This document shows, in pieces, positions 1-12,000 of a stretch of 64,000 bases of DNA; position 1 is the stretch's first letter; every line of letters begins with the position of its first letter. The DNA is from Liolophura sinensis. Taxonomy: Eukaryota > Mollusca > Polyplacophora > Chitonida > Chitonidae. A program made the position numbers and the translations under genes. The stretch is from NCBI RefSeq assembly GCF_032854445.1, contig NC_088303.1:20965501-21029500 (forward strand), in the 5' to 3' direction. The notes below the pieces were generated by a model. It did no database searches. It was given only the letters and a program-made list of their open reading frames with translations, and had not been told where the DNA came from.

Positions 1-2222
1 ATCAACACATTCCCTCTCCTCACAACCCTGCTCCATGTACATGCACATGTATGTACAGTGTGGCTGCCACATTCATTCTGGGGTGACTGTTACTGTTGGC
101 TAAATGTCGAGTCATGTACATTAAATTAACTATTTGTATATACCCCCCACCCCTCCCACAAAATAACAGCAGTATGTTTCCGTTGACTAGTGATTTCAAC
201 TCAACATGCAATTTTATATTTCCATCACCTACATGTACTTGCAAAGAATAGAAGCATTTGAGTTTTACAATAGGCCTAAATATATACTGTAATAACAAAC
301 ATATATCACATGAAATTGTTTTTCTGGTCTTCTTTCACTTCAGTAGTCATTATTCAACAAACACAAAACTGTCATTTATTTATGCATTTTATTGCTGATC
401 AACCCTTACACTTCACTTACGTCATGGTGGTCAGTCTTATCGGTGGATGAAACCATGGAATGCTTTGGAAAGTTAAAGAAAACTCTATTGTGTGACACAC
501 AGACATGTGTCCTCTCAACCAAAAGACTAGTACCACGTGACATACAACTAAAACCACATGGATGACCCAAACACTGTCATGAGTCAATCTAAAAAACACT
601 CAACTTTATCATAACCACTTCTACAAGCCTTTTTAAATTTGACATTTCTATGATTTGAATAACGTGTATATCCACATACATTTCAACTATTCTCAATCCA
701 TAATTCACAATAATCCAAAGCATGCTGAATAAATACCTCAGAAATGCTTTTGATATAGGAAGATTCCTTCTATCAAATAAATGTCAGGCTGGGGGCCATG
801 TACATGTAAGAATGTATGTACCTCCAAACTGGAATGATTACAGCGCTGCTCATAAAACTGACACCAGAAAGCCTCTACCCAAGTCACTACACTATGAAGA
901 ATTCAACTGATGCCAGCCTAGAGAGTTTGCTTTGTAGTACATTGTGGAAGTAATAAAACTGCTGTAAAGCAGTCACAAAATCAGAGGTTGAGTAGAAAAC
1001 CACCCACATAAACACTCCATGCCCAGTTCTCTCTTTTCATACGTCCCTTTGTACTTCCTTCTGAATGTTCTTGTACTAGGCCAGTGAGGGTTATCTCCTC
1101 AGCTACTAACATCAACCTTACCCTAAAAACCTCTACTCATCAAGTCTTCACACTGGTATTATGATGTTTGACCATTGCATTTTGTCTTCACATTTACAAT
1201 CACAAATACCGACATTGGGTATCCTGGCAGAAGGGCGAAGGGAAAATGTTACTATTCTGTAATTTTATTAATAATGTGTTACAAAAAGGTAGAGAAAGTA
1301 AGACCTAAATGAAGATCTCATAAGGTGTACATTTACACACAGATGTACTTAAATGTCTACAACAAAACACACCAACACATACACCCAACAAATGCATACC
1401 TCTAACAACATTTACTCAAAGTCACTTGTTAAGCCAATTTAGTCGTCTCATTTCTAAAACAGACCTACACTATATGTAGATCTCATATGAAGATTTCATC
1501 AATTAAGTGCCTTTTTACAAAACAAAAGCCTAAGAAAGGTGTGTAGAGTAAAACAGAAGTAAATCTGAAAACAGAACTTCAGGACTGAAATCTAAAAATA
1601 CATCAGGCTTAGAATTCCATGTGAATCTAAGGATCGATTCGCGCGAAGACTCGTGCCACACTCATCTACAAGAATCCACATGGATTCACACAGAGGAAAC
1701 GTTTATTTTTTTTTCCTGAGGAGTTCCACAAGAAACACAAATTCTGTCTGAACGTAAATCGCTCCAAAACAAATTATGGCCTGTCGGTTTCGACTTCCGT
1801 GAGTTGAATTTGTTCCCAACTCCTTGATTGGTTGAATCTGGAAATTTTGGCCAATGGCAGTGTATCGCCCAAGACTTGAAGTCACGCGAAAGCGTAGTGG
1901 TGACAACCTCTGCCACATTTAACACTCCTCGTCTGTGTTTAATGTACAAGTAGTAAATTCAATGTTACGCTTAACATTCTCAATTATGTTAATGATAAAG
2001 CAAAGCGGAAGAGTGCTCGCACTTTTCAGAGAACAGACAGGTCTTCTCTTTGGTAACCATCGCAGTAAAAATGGACACCACTAATGAATTCGGTGTAGAT
2101 TACACTTGTCAAAGTAAATAATGCTTTTCTAAGCTTTGGATGTTTTGGATTCTCTCTGACTTTGAGAACCTTTATGGATTTTGCAAGAAATTTCGAAATT
2201 CTAGTTCTGTACATGTACTCAC
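1..2222. other. Left-edge non-coding stretch, probably Dvl intron 2
   Basis: No further Dvl exon was recognised. The stretch is AT-rich with scattered TACATGTA octamers. A short CpG-bearing patch at about 1620-1900 carries an open frame on the minus strand (1949-1686) that resembles nothing I know. I treat the whole as intron by inference only. Confidence 0.5.
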
Positions 2223-2292
2223 CCAAGACACAACCCGTCCATTAAAACACGGCAGATGGGCGTCATCATCGATGATCTCCTCTTTGACCACT
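2223..2292 (-). CDS. Dvl: Dvl exon 2 (end of DIX)
   Basis: 70 bases: one base completes the split glycine, then 23 codons encode [20 protein letters not shown] and VSW, the last DIX strands. The acceptor is TTTCAG and the donor GTGAGT; it ends in phase 0. It is too short to appear as an open frame, and was recognised from the Dvl DIX pattern. Confidence 0.92.
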
Positions 2293-5200
2293 CTGAAATC
2301 ACATAAGTTTAAAAAACAGATTATACATTATGTACATGTACATGTGTTAACAGCAGGACAAATATATTACAGAACAAATTTATATGGATATAAAATTTCA
2401 TGAGATTTGACTGTAGCGAAACTACATGTGTACATTCAATAACAACGTCACACTGACCAGCTTCCTTTTAATGTTATATCCAAACATAAGATTGAAAATA
2501 TTGATGTATATGTAAGAACAGATTAAATGGACAGTGAAGGAGCCCTTAACTGAAGATTTCTGAAGTTCTGAGGTTAAAATGGCGAGATCCAGGCCATGGT
2601 ATGAACAAATCACCAGGCCTTGTAAGAAACTAAAAATCCTCCACTAAAACATGACTTACTCATCAAACTTTTGGAGTTCACTTGGCAATGAAGCATGTAT
2701 TCTACAAATGAGCCATAAACGAGTACCCAAACCAACATGTACCTGAATTGTATAGAATTATATGTTGTATACTCTTTACATGTGTATCTGAAAAATTATC
2801 TGAAATTACTTGTGATGTACATTATCTAACTTCATATGATTTTGAACCAACAATTCACCCTTCTATACTAGTTTATAAACCCATGTAATTGGTAAAAAAA
2901 AAATTTCATGTACATGTAGTCGGTAAAATATTCCATATCACTGTGCATGTGCATGTAGGTGATTTACTGTGTGTACTGTAAACGCATAAATATTAAAACT
3001 TTTCTCAATACTGACATTCAGTGCATATACATTTACCCACTATGCTTTGGTTACTGTGTGTATGATGTTACTTGAGATTATTCATGGTTATGCCATCTTG
3101 AAACCTTGCGACTTTGTTTCCTTCTTGAAATGCTAGCATAACATGGATGGTACATATATATTTGTACACTTAGGTTGGTCATCCAGTTCCGTGCAAGTAT
3201 TTTTTTGATCTTTGTATTCCTTCTCCATCAGCCTAAAACTAACCCAGGTAAATTTTAAATATAATATTAGGAAGGACTACATGTACTATACATAAAAAGG
3301 TATATTATAATTCTACCAAGGTGACACTGTGAAACACATCAAATTCATCACCTTGTGAAATTAGGTCTTCAGTTTGACACCAGCAATCATGAATGTCAAA
3401 ATGCCACAGATGACAGCTCATTACCAGTACACAGCTGCTCCCAGATTACCACGTAATTGTGTGGGCATGAAACTATCTGTGTGTATATGTACCCTTGTGA
3501 AACTCTTCTGTCACAAACATGGTTGGATTACAAATGAACTTATATAGTATGTTCAGTGTTCAACGCCTTTGAATTCATGACTCTTTGAGATGTATACAAG
3601 TGGAAATATTCTGTAGTCTTAGACACAGATAAGATGTGTATAAATACAGTGTATATATTATTTACAATACACAATACAAAATGATCAGAGCCAGGTTAAG
3701 AGGTGAAAGAAGAGTGCAGCACTAGAGTAAATGTCAGCTCTCAATCTCCTCATGGACAGAGATCTTCTAAACATTACTATGTGCAAAACTTTTTGTTGAT
3801 GATCTACTTCTAAATGCAACATCAAGAAAACCGAAGTGCTGACCATAGCACATTTTCCCTCTTACATGTGCACATGTAGATTACCTAAGGAATCTGATGA
3901 TTTATCATTATTAACACTGTGACATCTTACATCCCACAGTAGCACCAGTAGCAGAAAGTATATGTAATCAGTCATATTTTTGTGCACGTATCTGGTGTGG
4001 TAATTCTGAATTGTCCAATCAAACACTGTAAATGTACATGTACACAACTTGCATTTTACAACTAATCTCCCCTGATTGTATCTTTAGGCCTACATGACAC
4101 AAAAAAAAATTCTAACACGTATGACTAGCCTAAGACACATCTAGCATTATGCGCTGAGCCCAATGGCAGTGGTAAACTAATAGACTAGTAATTTGATACG
4201 ACAAATGAGCATTATCATATGGATGGGCTGCAGCCAAGCACACCATGAAGACATTTCAATATGCATATTATCACGATAAGCAGATCTACATACAATAATT
4301 GTAAATAAAACCAGTTTTTCGGGATGTGGAACAAATGTAATGACAGAATTCGTGAAATGCTTCATTTATTGTAGATGTACATTGTAAGAGCGACAGGGTA
4401 CATGTACAATTGTACACAGTCATCCACGAGATTCAGTGCTTGGTGACCATGTCAACAGAAGCAGACAGGTTCATAAACTAGCCTAAGGTATACAGAAATT
4501 ATAGGTTACATAGGTGCATAGGAACAGTTTTTCTACACCCAAAGCACATGTCCATACATAATAATACATAATTAACCATATTCAAAAAATGTCTCAAACC
4601 AAAGGACAAAAAAAGAGTTAACACCGTAGAAAAAAAATGTTCATGAATCTCTTTGTGCCAGCCTTCTTCACTTACAGTTTTGTTCACCACTAACTGCCCC
4701 TCTCCCCTCACCACCCACCCCCAAATGACACAGCCTGCATAAAATGAAAATGCATTGGTATCCATAAGCATATATTATATACATGTACATGACGCTGTGA
4801 AACCTCTCTAGTGAGGAATAGCTCAATTATGCCCTTGACAAAGAAGCTGAGCTCAAAATGATTCATCAGGTGAACTTCAATGTATTTTATAACATCAGCC
4901 CATGTTTCTGGACAAAAATCATTAAGACGTGGGAGTATTCAGATCATCTGAAAACTGACCTTATAAGTTCCAAGTAAATTCTTAAATTAAACATCAATAA
5001 ATGTGGATTTACCTGCACAAGTACATGTATATAATTATATGTACAAAAATGTTGTCTAGAAGTGAAATAAATTTATTGAAAAGTCAAATTGAAAGACAAT
5101 ACCCGTGTTAAAATGTCAAGAGTTTTAACTATTGGGTGCAGTATTCTTAAGTTCCCCACCAGGGGTCTCTGTAAGCACTTAGTGTCAGACTGAAGGTTCA

Positions 5201-8134
5201 CAAGAAAGAAAACAAAGTCTTGTGGAAAGCGTCTAGATTGCTATCACAGTAAAGGTCTGCCAAATTCATCAAGACAACTGGCCCATGGTGTATGGATAAG
5301 TCACACTTTGAAGACATGTTCCAGGGAGTAATATCACTGCACTTTGGAAACTACATATGCTCAAAATTTGTTCACATTTTGATCAAGTCAAGAGAGAATA
5401 TTGTAGACTAATTAACACAGAAAATTATACCTTGGTTATAATACATGTCCTCTTTTCTTTGATGAAAACCTCACCTAGAGCCAATATTGCTATTCACCAT
5501 ACTGAATCAATTAAACTGTTTTCAGACAATATTATGTAAATCCAGACTTAAAGTAATTCATGCAAACTGACAACCTTACTTCATCTTTTTTGCACCTTGT
5601 TCTTCATAGCTGATATCGGATGTCACATGACCTGTCTTAATGGACACATTTAAGATCACCAGCCTCCTTAAGAACTCTATTTAAAGTTAAACCACAATAT
5701 CTGAACAGTTGATTTGTAGATCAATTTGAAATGAGTATGGTGGTTGGTAGACAAAACAATGTTGACAGTCTAAAAACTGAGTCTAAAGCATCTAAGTGCA
5801 TCTAAAGCATTCCCCAAACATGCAAGACTTTCATTACTTTTTGAGAAGGCTTTCCTGGAAAAGTATCCACCCGCCTGACGGAGAGCAAGTGAAATATGAA
5901 ATTTGGTCAAAATAGGTAGCTGTCCACTTTCTGACAAGAGTAGCTGCTGCAGGTTCCTGCCCTTTAATGATCCCCTTGAAGATGTAATCCATTTCATTTC
6001 TCAAACAAGTGATCACATTAACCAGCTAGAATTCTTGTTTTCTTAGTTGAATTGTTGCGAGATCTCACAGTACAAGTATATGGGGTCTGAGGGCTAATCT
6101 AGACCCCATGGCATGTGACTTAACATAGCAGCAGCAGCGTGCTTACTACATTACATATCTGTTTCACCGAAATTCTATGTTGCAAAGCATATTCCCATTT
6201 GCAGTAACTTATGGCAAACATAATAAAGAAAATGAAAACACCCAGCAGAGAGTGTTGAGAGGTGACACGCAACTTGAAATGCAGACGTGCCTTACTGACA
6301 TAATACTGCAATGAACATTTACATGCCCCCCATGATGCCCTCTCACGTTTTGTACGTGGAATAAAAACTGCAATAGAAGTGTACTAAAATGGTTTCAATT
6401 TATGACATGTTTTATCTGGAACAACTGTCATACAGACTGCTCTTTATTTACTGACGCTTTGTGCCCATTTTGCCCTCCATGGTTCGGATCTCTTTTAACT
6501 GAGTCTGCGTCGAAACTGATATAAGCTGCCAGTCCATGTATGTCACCTCAGAGTTTCACCTGAATATCACTGTACATGGTCATATCTTTCATGATTTAAG
6601 GAGTATGACTGGTTATTTGACATGACTGAAATGTATATCTGTCATCCAGATTTAAATGAATCCCTTAACTTAATTAGTATTTGAAGAGATGTTGCTTCTT
6701 GAAAACTGAGGTCATGAACAAACTGTTTCAGATGCCAAGGAGGTTGTATCAGATTTCAGCTGACCATCTGCAGAAATGGTGTATAGGTTGGGTTTGACAA
6801 ATAGTGACCTTATTTCAATATAAGGAAACAAAGACATCTGGGCCCTCTTTCACAAAACTTTTGTAAATCAATTTTTCGTAACTTTTCTCATAAATGATGG
6901 ACATTGCCTTATGGCACTATAACCTAGTCAAGGCCTTTTATGAAAAAAGTTACGAGAAATATGACATACAAAGTTTTGTGAAAGTGGCCCCTGAGTGACA
7001 TAACTACCATGTCCATAAGAAATGCTTTGCCTGCATGTCTATATAAGCGGTAGAGGTGACAGCTTAGAGATGGTGTAAGTAAGTCTGACATTCACAACTA
7101 GGATACCATTTTGACAAACTAACCAGGATCAAGACGTTCCTTATTGCTTAGTGATTCAATTTCCGCGTACACAAAGCAAAATGGTCAAAAAAAGTTTCAT
7201 TACTTTTTAACGACCCAATTCCTCTTGGCTGTTATGGTGGGTTTAAATATTAAAACCTTTTGAGCTACAAATTCTTTGCTAGGCTGGTTTTAAATGTAAT
7301 CATTCAGTACATGTATATGAATATCCTGCATATAACTTGGCCTGACACAGGCAGTTGTAAGGTTGGTGTCAGGTTGTAGAGTGAAGTCAATTCATTCACT
7401 GTTCATTCACAACGATCACAACGACCAAGAAAAATAGCATCAACCTAATCTTTACTACCCCTCTGAAACCATCACCATTTTCACATCACAATTACCTCTC
7501 TGGCTGAAAGTATTAAACGCAAATTGTTTTAGTTTTATAACACACAGATGTATATTAAGAGTGCCAAAAAAAACGTTCAAATATTGTAGGCCTATATCAA
7601 AATTGCATCAAGTTAAACAAATAACACTAGCATGGGGTTGTGGAATTATAAAAGAGAAAACAATGTTCAGCAATGTTCTTACTTTCTAAGATAAAATGGT
7701 TCAGCATGCACAATGAGCAACTTAGTCATGGTACCGACTTCACTTAGCCTAAACATGAGGCCTTCCAATCCTGACATGCTAAATAACATTACACGAATGC
7801 TGACGACATACGTGTACTGCAGCCAAAGCATCAAAATTACAAGTACATGTAAATATTGATGCCTTACACTCAATTACATCGTTGAACGCAATCCCATGAA
7901 CGATCAAAATCAGAAATATTTCTGAACTAGAGACTACCTTAGCTGTACAATCTTTCCCAAAATCATCACTTACCCAAAATCATCGTCCATAGATTTGAAG
8001 AAAAATTTGTAGTTGGGTCGATTAAGTGCATTCTTGAAATCTCCTAGTGTTACACGATCAGCGGGAATTGGCAATTTTATTAAATAAGGAGTGTCTTCAT
8101 CATCTATGTGATAAATAATCTTAGTCTCCTCCAT
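2223..8134 (-). CDS. Dvl: Dishevelled (Dvl), 5' part: DIX-domain exons 1 and 2; gene runs off the left edge
   Basis: Dishevelled is the cytoplasmic hub that relays Frizzled signals to the Wnt/beta-catenin and planar-polarity branches; its N-terminal DIX domain polymerises head to tail and binds Axin. Exon 1 is 8134-7974 and exon 2 is 2292-2223. They join in phase (GG|A codon) to give 77 residues, [18 protein letters not shown]... ending ...FNGRVVSW, which covers almost the whole DIX fold, including the TLGDFK and VVKEE segments typical of Dvl rather than Axin or Ccd1. Donors are GTAAGT and GTGAGT, and the exon 2 acceptor is TTTCAG. An in-frame TAA lies 12 bases before the ATG, which fixes the start. 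PDZ, DEP and C-terminal exons are not in the window, so the gene is incomplete here. Confidence 0.93.
2293..7973 (-). other. Dvl intron 1
   Basis: The intron is defined by the two Dvl exons, whose phases join directly. It contains no recognisable exon on either strand, many TACATGTA palindromes and one foldback element (6840-6991). Short open frames inside it are not supported by any domain or splice pattern. Confidence 0.8.
6840..6991. mobile_element. Foldback/MITE-like inverted repeat
   Basis: The two arms are about 50 bases and mirror each other: the left begins GGGCCCTCTTTCACAAAACT and the right ends AGTTTTGTGAAAGTGGCCCC. Inner blocks also pair (CGTAACTTTTCTCATAAA with TTTATGAAAAAAGTTACG). 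The whole is about 150 bp with no coding capacity, consistent with a non-autonomous DNA element. Target duplications are not clear. Confidence 0.7.
7974..8134 (-). CDS. Dvl: Dvl exon 1 (start codon, first two thirds of DIX)
   Basis: 161 coding bases (53 codons plus 2). The ATG at 8134-8132 has G at -3 and G at +4, with an in-frame stop just upstream. The segment encodes the first beta strands of DIX, with [15 protein letters not shown] and [11 protein letters not shown]. The exon ends GATTTTGG before a GTAAGT donor. Confidence 0.94.
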
Positions 8135-9051
8135 CCCGGAGGACCCTTAAATCCAACGATTCACTCAAATATTCACACGACAATGTTCCTTCTCGCCAGC
8201 AAAATGGCGACCGATCCGTTCGGTTCCCCTGACGGTAGATCCTCAGTATCGCTCCTGTAGTCTGCGCATGGCTGTCTCTTTCACTTCACCAATTTCTGCA
8301 CTAGCTGCTGGGCTGAGGGAAATCAGCGCTGGTTAATCTCCATTTTAAACTTTCATGTTAAACAATAGTGATAAAATTCCAGGGTTAAAACGTTTTCCGC
8401 TCCCCCGCTAACACGGTAACGAAGGTCTGCATAAAGACCTCAAAACTGGGGCTTGCCCCCGGTAGATCGCACTGCCAGTCAGCCCAACACCTATTTTGCA
8501 TTCGGGAACCCCCGGCAGAAGAATAATAAAAGCCAATCACAACAGCTTCAAGAGGCCCAAATGAATCTGTTTTAGCGTTGTGTAACTAAGGTTATTTTCA
8601 AAGTAAAACAAATTTATTTCATTTAAATTTGAACAAAAGCAGAACAAGATAAATGATTTTCTATTATTCCTCTTAGAGGGAGGATTCCACACACCGCAAC
8701 AGCATCAACAAACAAGTTACCTCCCTGTATTAATGTACTAACATTTGTACAGTGGCCAAAAGAGAAAAAACAATTACATATTTCTGATGGAACGAGGCAT
8801 AAATCAATCGCAGCAAAAATAACAATATTGTTGAAACATAAAAGATAATAAAATATATATTTCTCACTGTGCTTATTTTCAACCAATCAAAATCGAGTTC
8901 ACATTCGCCTCGGTGTAGTCAAAGAGGTCAGTGCTCGTTTTCCTAGGTTTGCAAGTTCCAACTTCAGTCCAAATTGGGGTGTTAAAACGAAGTTAATAGT
9001 TTGACGATATTTCTTTATTGTGTTGACCCGAGATCAAAACTAACGGCGAAG
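8135..9051. promoter_or_regulatory. CpG-rich candidate bidirectional promoter between Dvl and mib2
   Basis: This stretch is richer in CpG than its surroundings. It has an AAAATGGCGACC motif (YY1-like, about 8200-8212) upstream of Dvl and a CCAAT motif near 8883 on the plus strand. The sequence GCGAAG|GTAAGA at 9051/9052 would be a good plus-strand splice donor, so the right part may be a non-coding first exon of a gene reading rightwards, mib2 being the only candidate in the window. No transcript evidence; promoter use is inferred. Confidence 0.4.
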
Positions 9052-12000
9052 GTAAGAGACCAACAACTGAAAACAACTCTGGTAACGTTAAAACTTCACC
9101 CGATGCCTGATTATAACATATTTGATTGGTTTTAAAGTTGTCAATTTTTGTAATGTCACCGACATGGAAGTGTTTAACACGAAGCTAAAACCACATCATA
9201 TCATCGAGACATCACCCATGTGTTAACACCTTTTTTGCCCTTCCAGACTCTACTACTTACAGGCCGTATTGACGACCTTGAAACCGTTCAGAGTGGAACA
9301 TGTGGGTATCTAGTTCTATAAGACTATGTCTCATTCTGACGTTATTTGATAGCAGACAGTTTCAAACATCATCAATGATATCTCTTTCTCGTCTCGGTTG
9401 TTGCAGTAGTGGCATAATCCTGATATTTCAGGATCTTGGACTATACTTGACACAAATTCAGTTTGCTTAGCAGCTGATCATGGCATAATTTTTATTTAGA
9501 TGAAGTAAATAGACAAGTCAAAGGTTTGAATAATTAATCTTCTAAGGGCCTGGACTTATGAGCACTCACAGAGGTTATGGGGAGAAATTTATGTAGGGAA
9601 TATCTCTTGATGGCTAACCATAAGTTGCACCATATTTACGGATAACTTATCAGGTTTATTCACATTTTTTTGTTTTATTTCCTTTAATGGGAATTTTTTG
9701 TGGTGGGACATTGAGGGGAATACTCAGTGCATATTAATGGTGCAAAGGTTAAGGAATCATGGGAGTTTGGTGAATCTTGGATTAAGATAGACATCTGTCG
9801 TAATCCCAGTTTGGATCCAGCGCATTTTCAGTAGAAAAAAAAAAAAGGACATACCACTTTCGTTTCTGAATTATTTGTCTTTTTATATTGCAATAGGGCA
9901 TATCAAGCATGAAAGCCTTTACTAATTGTAAACCAATCTGCTGCCATTTCCACCCAGCTTCCAGTATATGTGTGAATGGAGTGATTGCCACTCACTGTGA
10001 ATGACAAACTGGCATGTCAGCTCTAGAGCCCTAATGAACTTGAGCGTGTGATACAAAATAACATGTAAGCTTTGTCACAAAATCTTGGTGTTTTTCAGCT
10101 CTTGTTTAGAGGATTGAAGTGGGTTTCATATTTCTTGATCCTTATAAGTCCAATCTGTGTTTCAGGAGTTGCGAGTTCATGCAGATATCAGCGAGACAGC
10201 TATAGGCTCTCGCAAACCAATGTAGATGGCGCCATTGGTACCTATCGTAAAATGACGTCTTTTAGATGCGGAAGTTTGTAAGAGCCCCCACCTGTCCGGC
10301 CGATATATACGTGAATTTTCAAGGCCCATGAAACACTGATTGAGCTTATTAACACTTCAAATCTATGCTGAAATTGCCAAGCAGCTCAGTTTGAGAGGTG
10401 TATAGCTGGTCAGATGCTGTTTTACTCATACAGGTTTGCAGCCTTTAGGTTTAGGTTTAGCCAGGGGGGTGTCTCAGTGTTTGAGATGCCCTACTGTGGC
10501 AAATTACCATGGGAGAGATGGGGAAATTAGCAGGAAATTGGAAATGGTATGGCCTGATTTCAAATACTGACAAAATTTATGGACAGAGAGGACACTACAG
10601 GTTGAAGAACCTACTTATAAAACTCTGTTTCTTGGCCTCATGGCAACATGAGATCAAAACTACATGTATGCTTCGTTGATGTTCACAATGTAAGTATGTT
10701 TTGTAGGTTGGGGATATGTCTAAAATTTATAACTTCTAGTAAAGCTTGAAATATAGCATGCACACGTGTCTGTTTGCACGTATAGATAGTGCAGCCGACT
10801 TTCACAGCTGACATGCACAGCGTGCACGTAAATACTTTGAGGTGGAATGCAGCAAATAATCACTGACCAGTTGTATTTGTTCAACCTGCATGTAACATCG
10901 TATACAGCCAGAAAAATCTTTGCAATAGAGATCAAGATTAGATCTGTGTCCCATGCGATTGGCCTTCATCAGACATACATATATACATTTATTGGTGGCA
11001 GTCGACTGGTTGATCCACAGACTCCTTGAGTCACAAAACACATGCTGTTGACATTTAAATACAATGAAACGACAATAAACTGATGAAGGTGTTGATATAG
11101 CCACCACTAGCCACCACACAAGGTAGTATTTTAGAAATGCCAAGTATGCAGCAACAACAACAACATCACACTGATAGTGAAAGTCAAACGATGGCACAAA
11201 GCAATCCTCCGTCAACATCAAGTGGTAGTGAGACTATTGGCATTATACTACTTCAAACAGTGCTTGTCCTTCCCACAGATTGATCTAAGACTGAAGGTGG
11301 ATTTTCTCTGATAAAAAAAAAAAAACATGATTGGAGTGTCTCTGTATCTGCAGATAGCCTTTCAATTTTGCTTATAAGCATGAATTCCAAAGCTTCACTG
11401 ACTGATTACAATACAGACAGAGCAGTATGAACTGTGGTGGGCAGGTGGAAAACAAAGACGTAGACCTAGTACTACACCATGTGGGCCAAGAGAGAAGTGA
11501 ATGGCGTTTGATAGTGGTTAGGATTCCTCTTCTGCTGGTCTGGTGGAATCTCTGTCTGATAACAACTTTGTTTAAGGAAAACATATACATGTAAAACAAC
11601 GTATTTGTACTTCAGTTTCAGTGTCCTACTCGCTTTATGACATGTACATATATAATTTGTGCACGCGAGTTTCATCCGGTGCATGTAAAATAAATGGGTG
11701 CACGGTGTGCATATAGTTTTTGACAAGTATTTTGAGCAGTAATTATCACTGCCCGTGTTATCTTTCACCTCATCATTTTGTTAGCCACCTCAGTGGCAGT
11801 AAAGTACTTGTATGAGTACAGTCTTGAATAGTACAAATATGCCATTCTGGAATACATACATTAGTCTTAAACAGTTCCGCTAATTGTCGTAAAGTGTTAT
11901 TAACATACATTTATTCAGTTGTTGCTCCTGTTGATGATTTTGTCCCCTGTTTACTGATTCAAAATCATTCATGTTGCAGGAATTCATTTAAACTTTAAAC

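Noticed and set aside
1686-1949. 87-aa minus-strand open frame as Dvl exon 3
   Set aside because: It lacks any Dvl similarity, and no acceptor in phase 0 was found in front of a plausible Dvl segment.
10440-10470. Telomere-like TTTAGG repeats
   Set aside because: Only about three imperfect units (TTTAGGTTTAGGTTTAG); too short for an interstitial telomere.
10802-11221. 139-aa minus-strand open frame
   Set aside because: No domain, no flanking splice pattern, overlapping frames on both strands; looks like chance.
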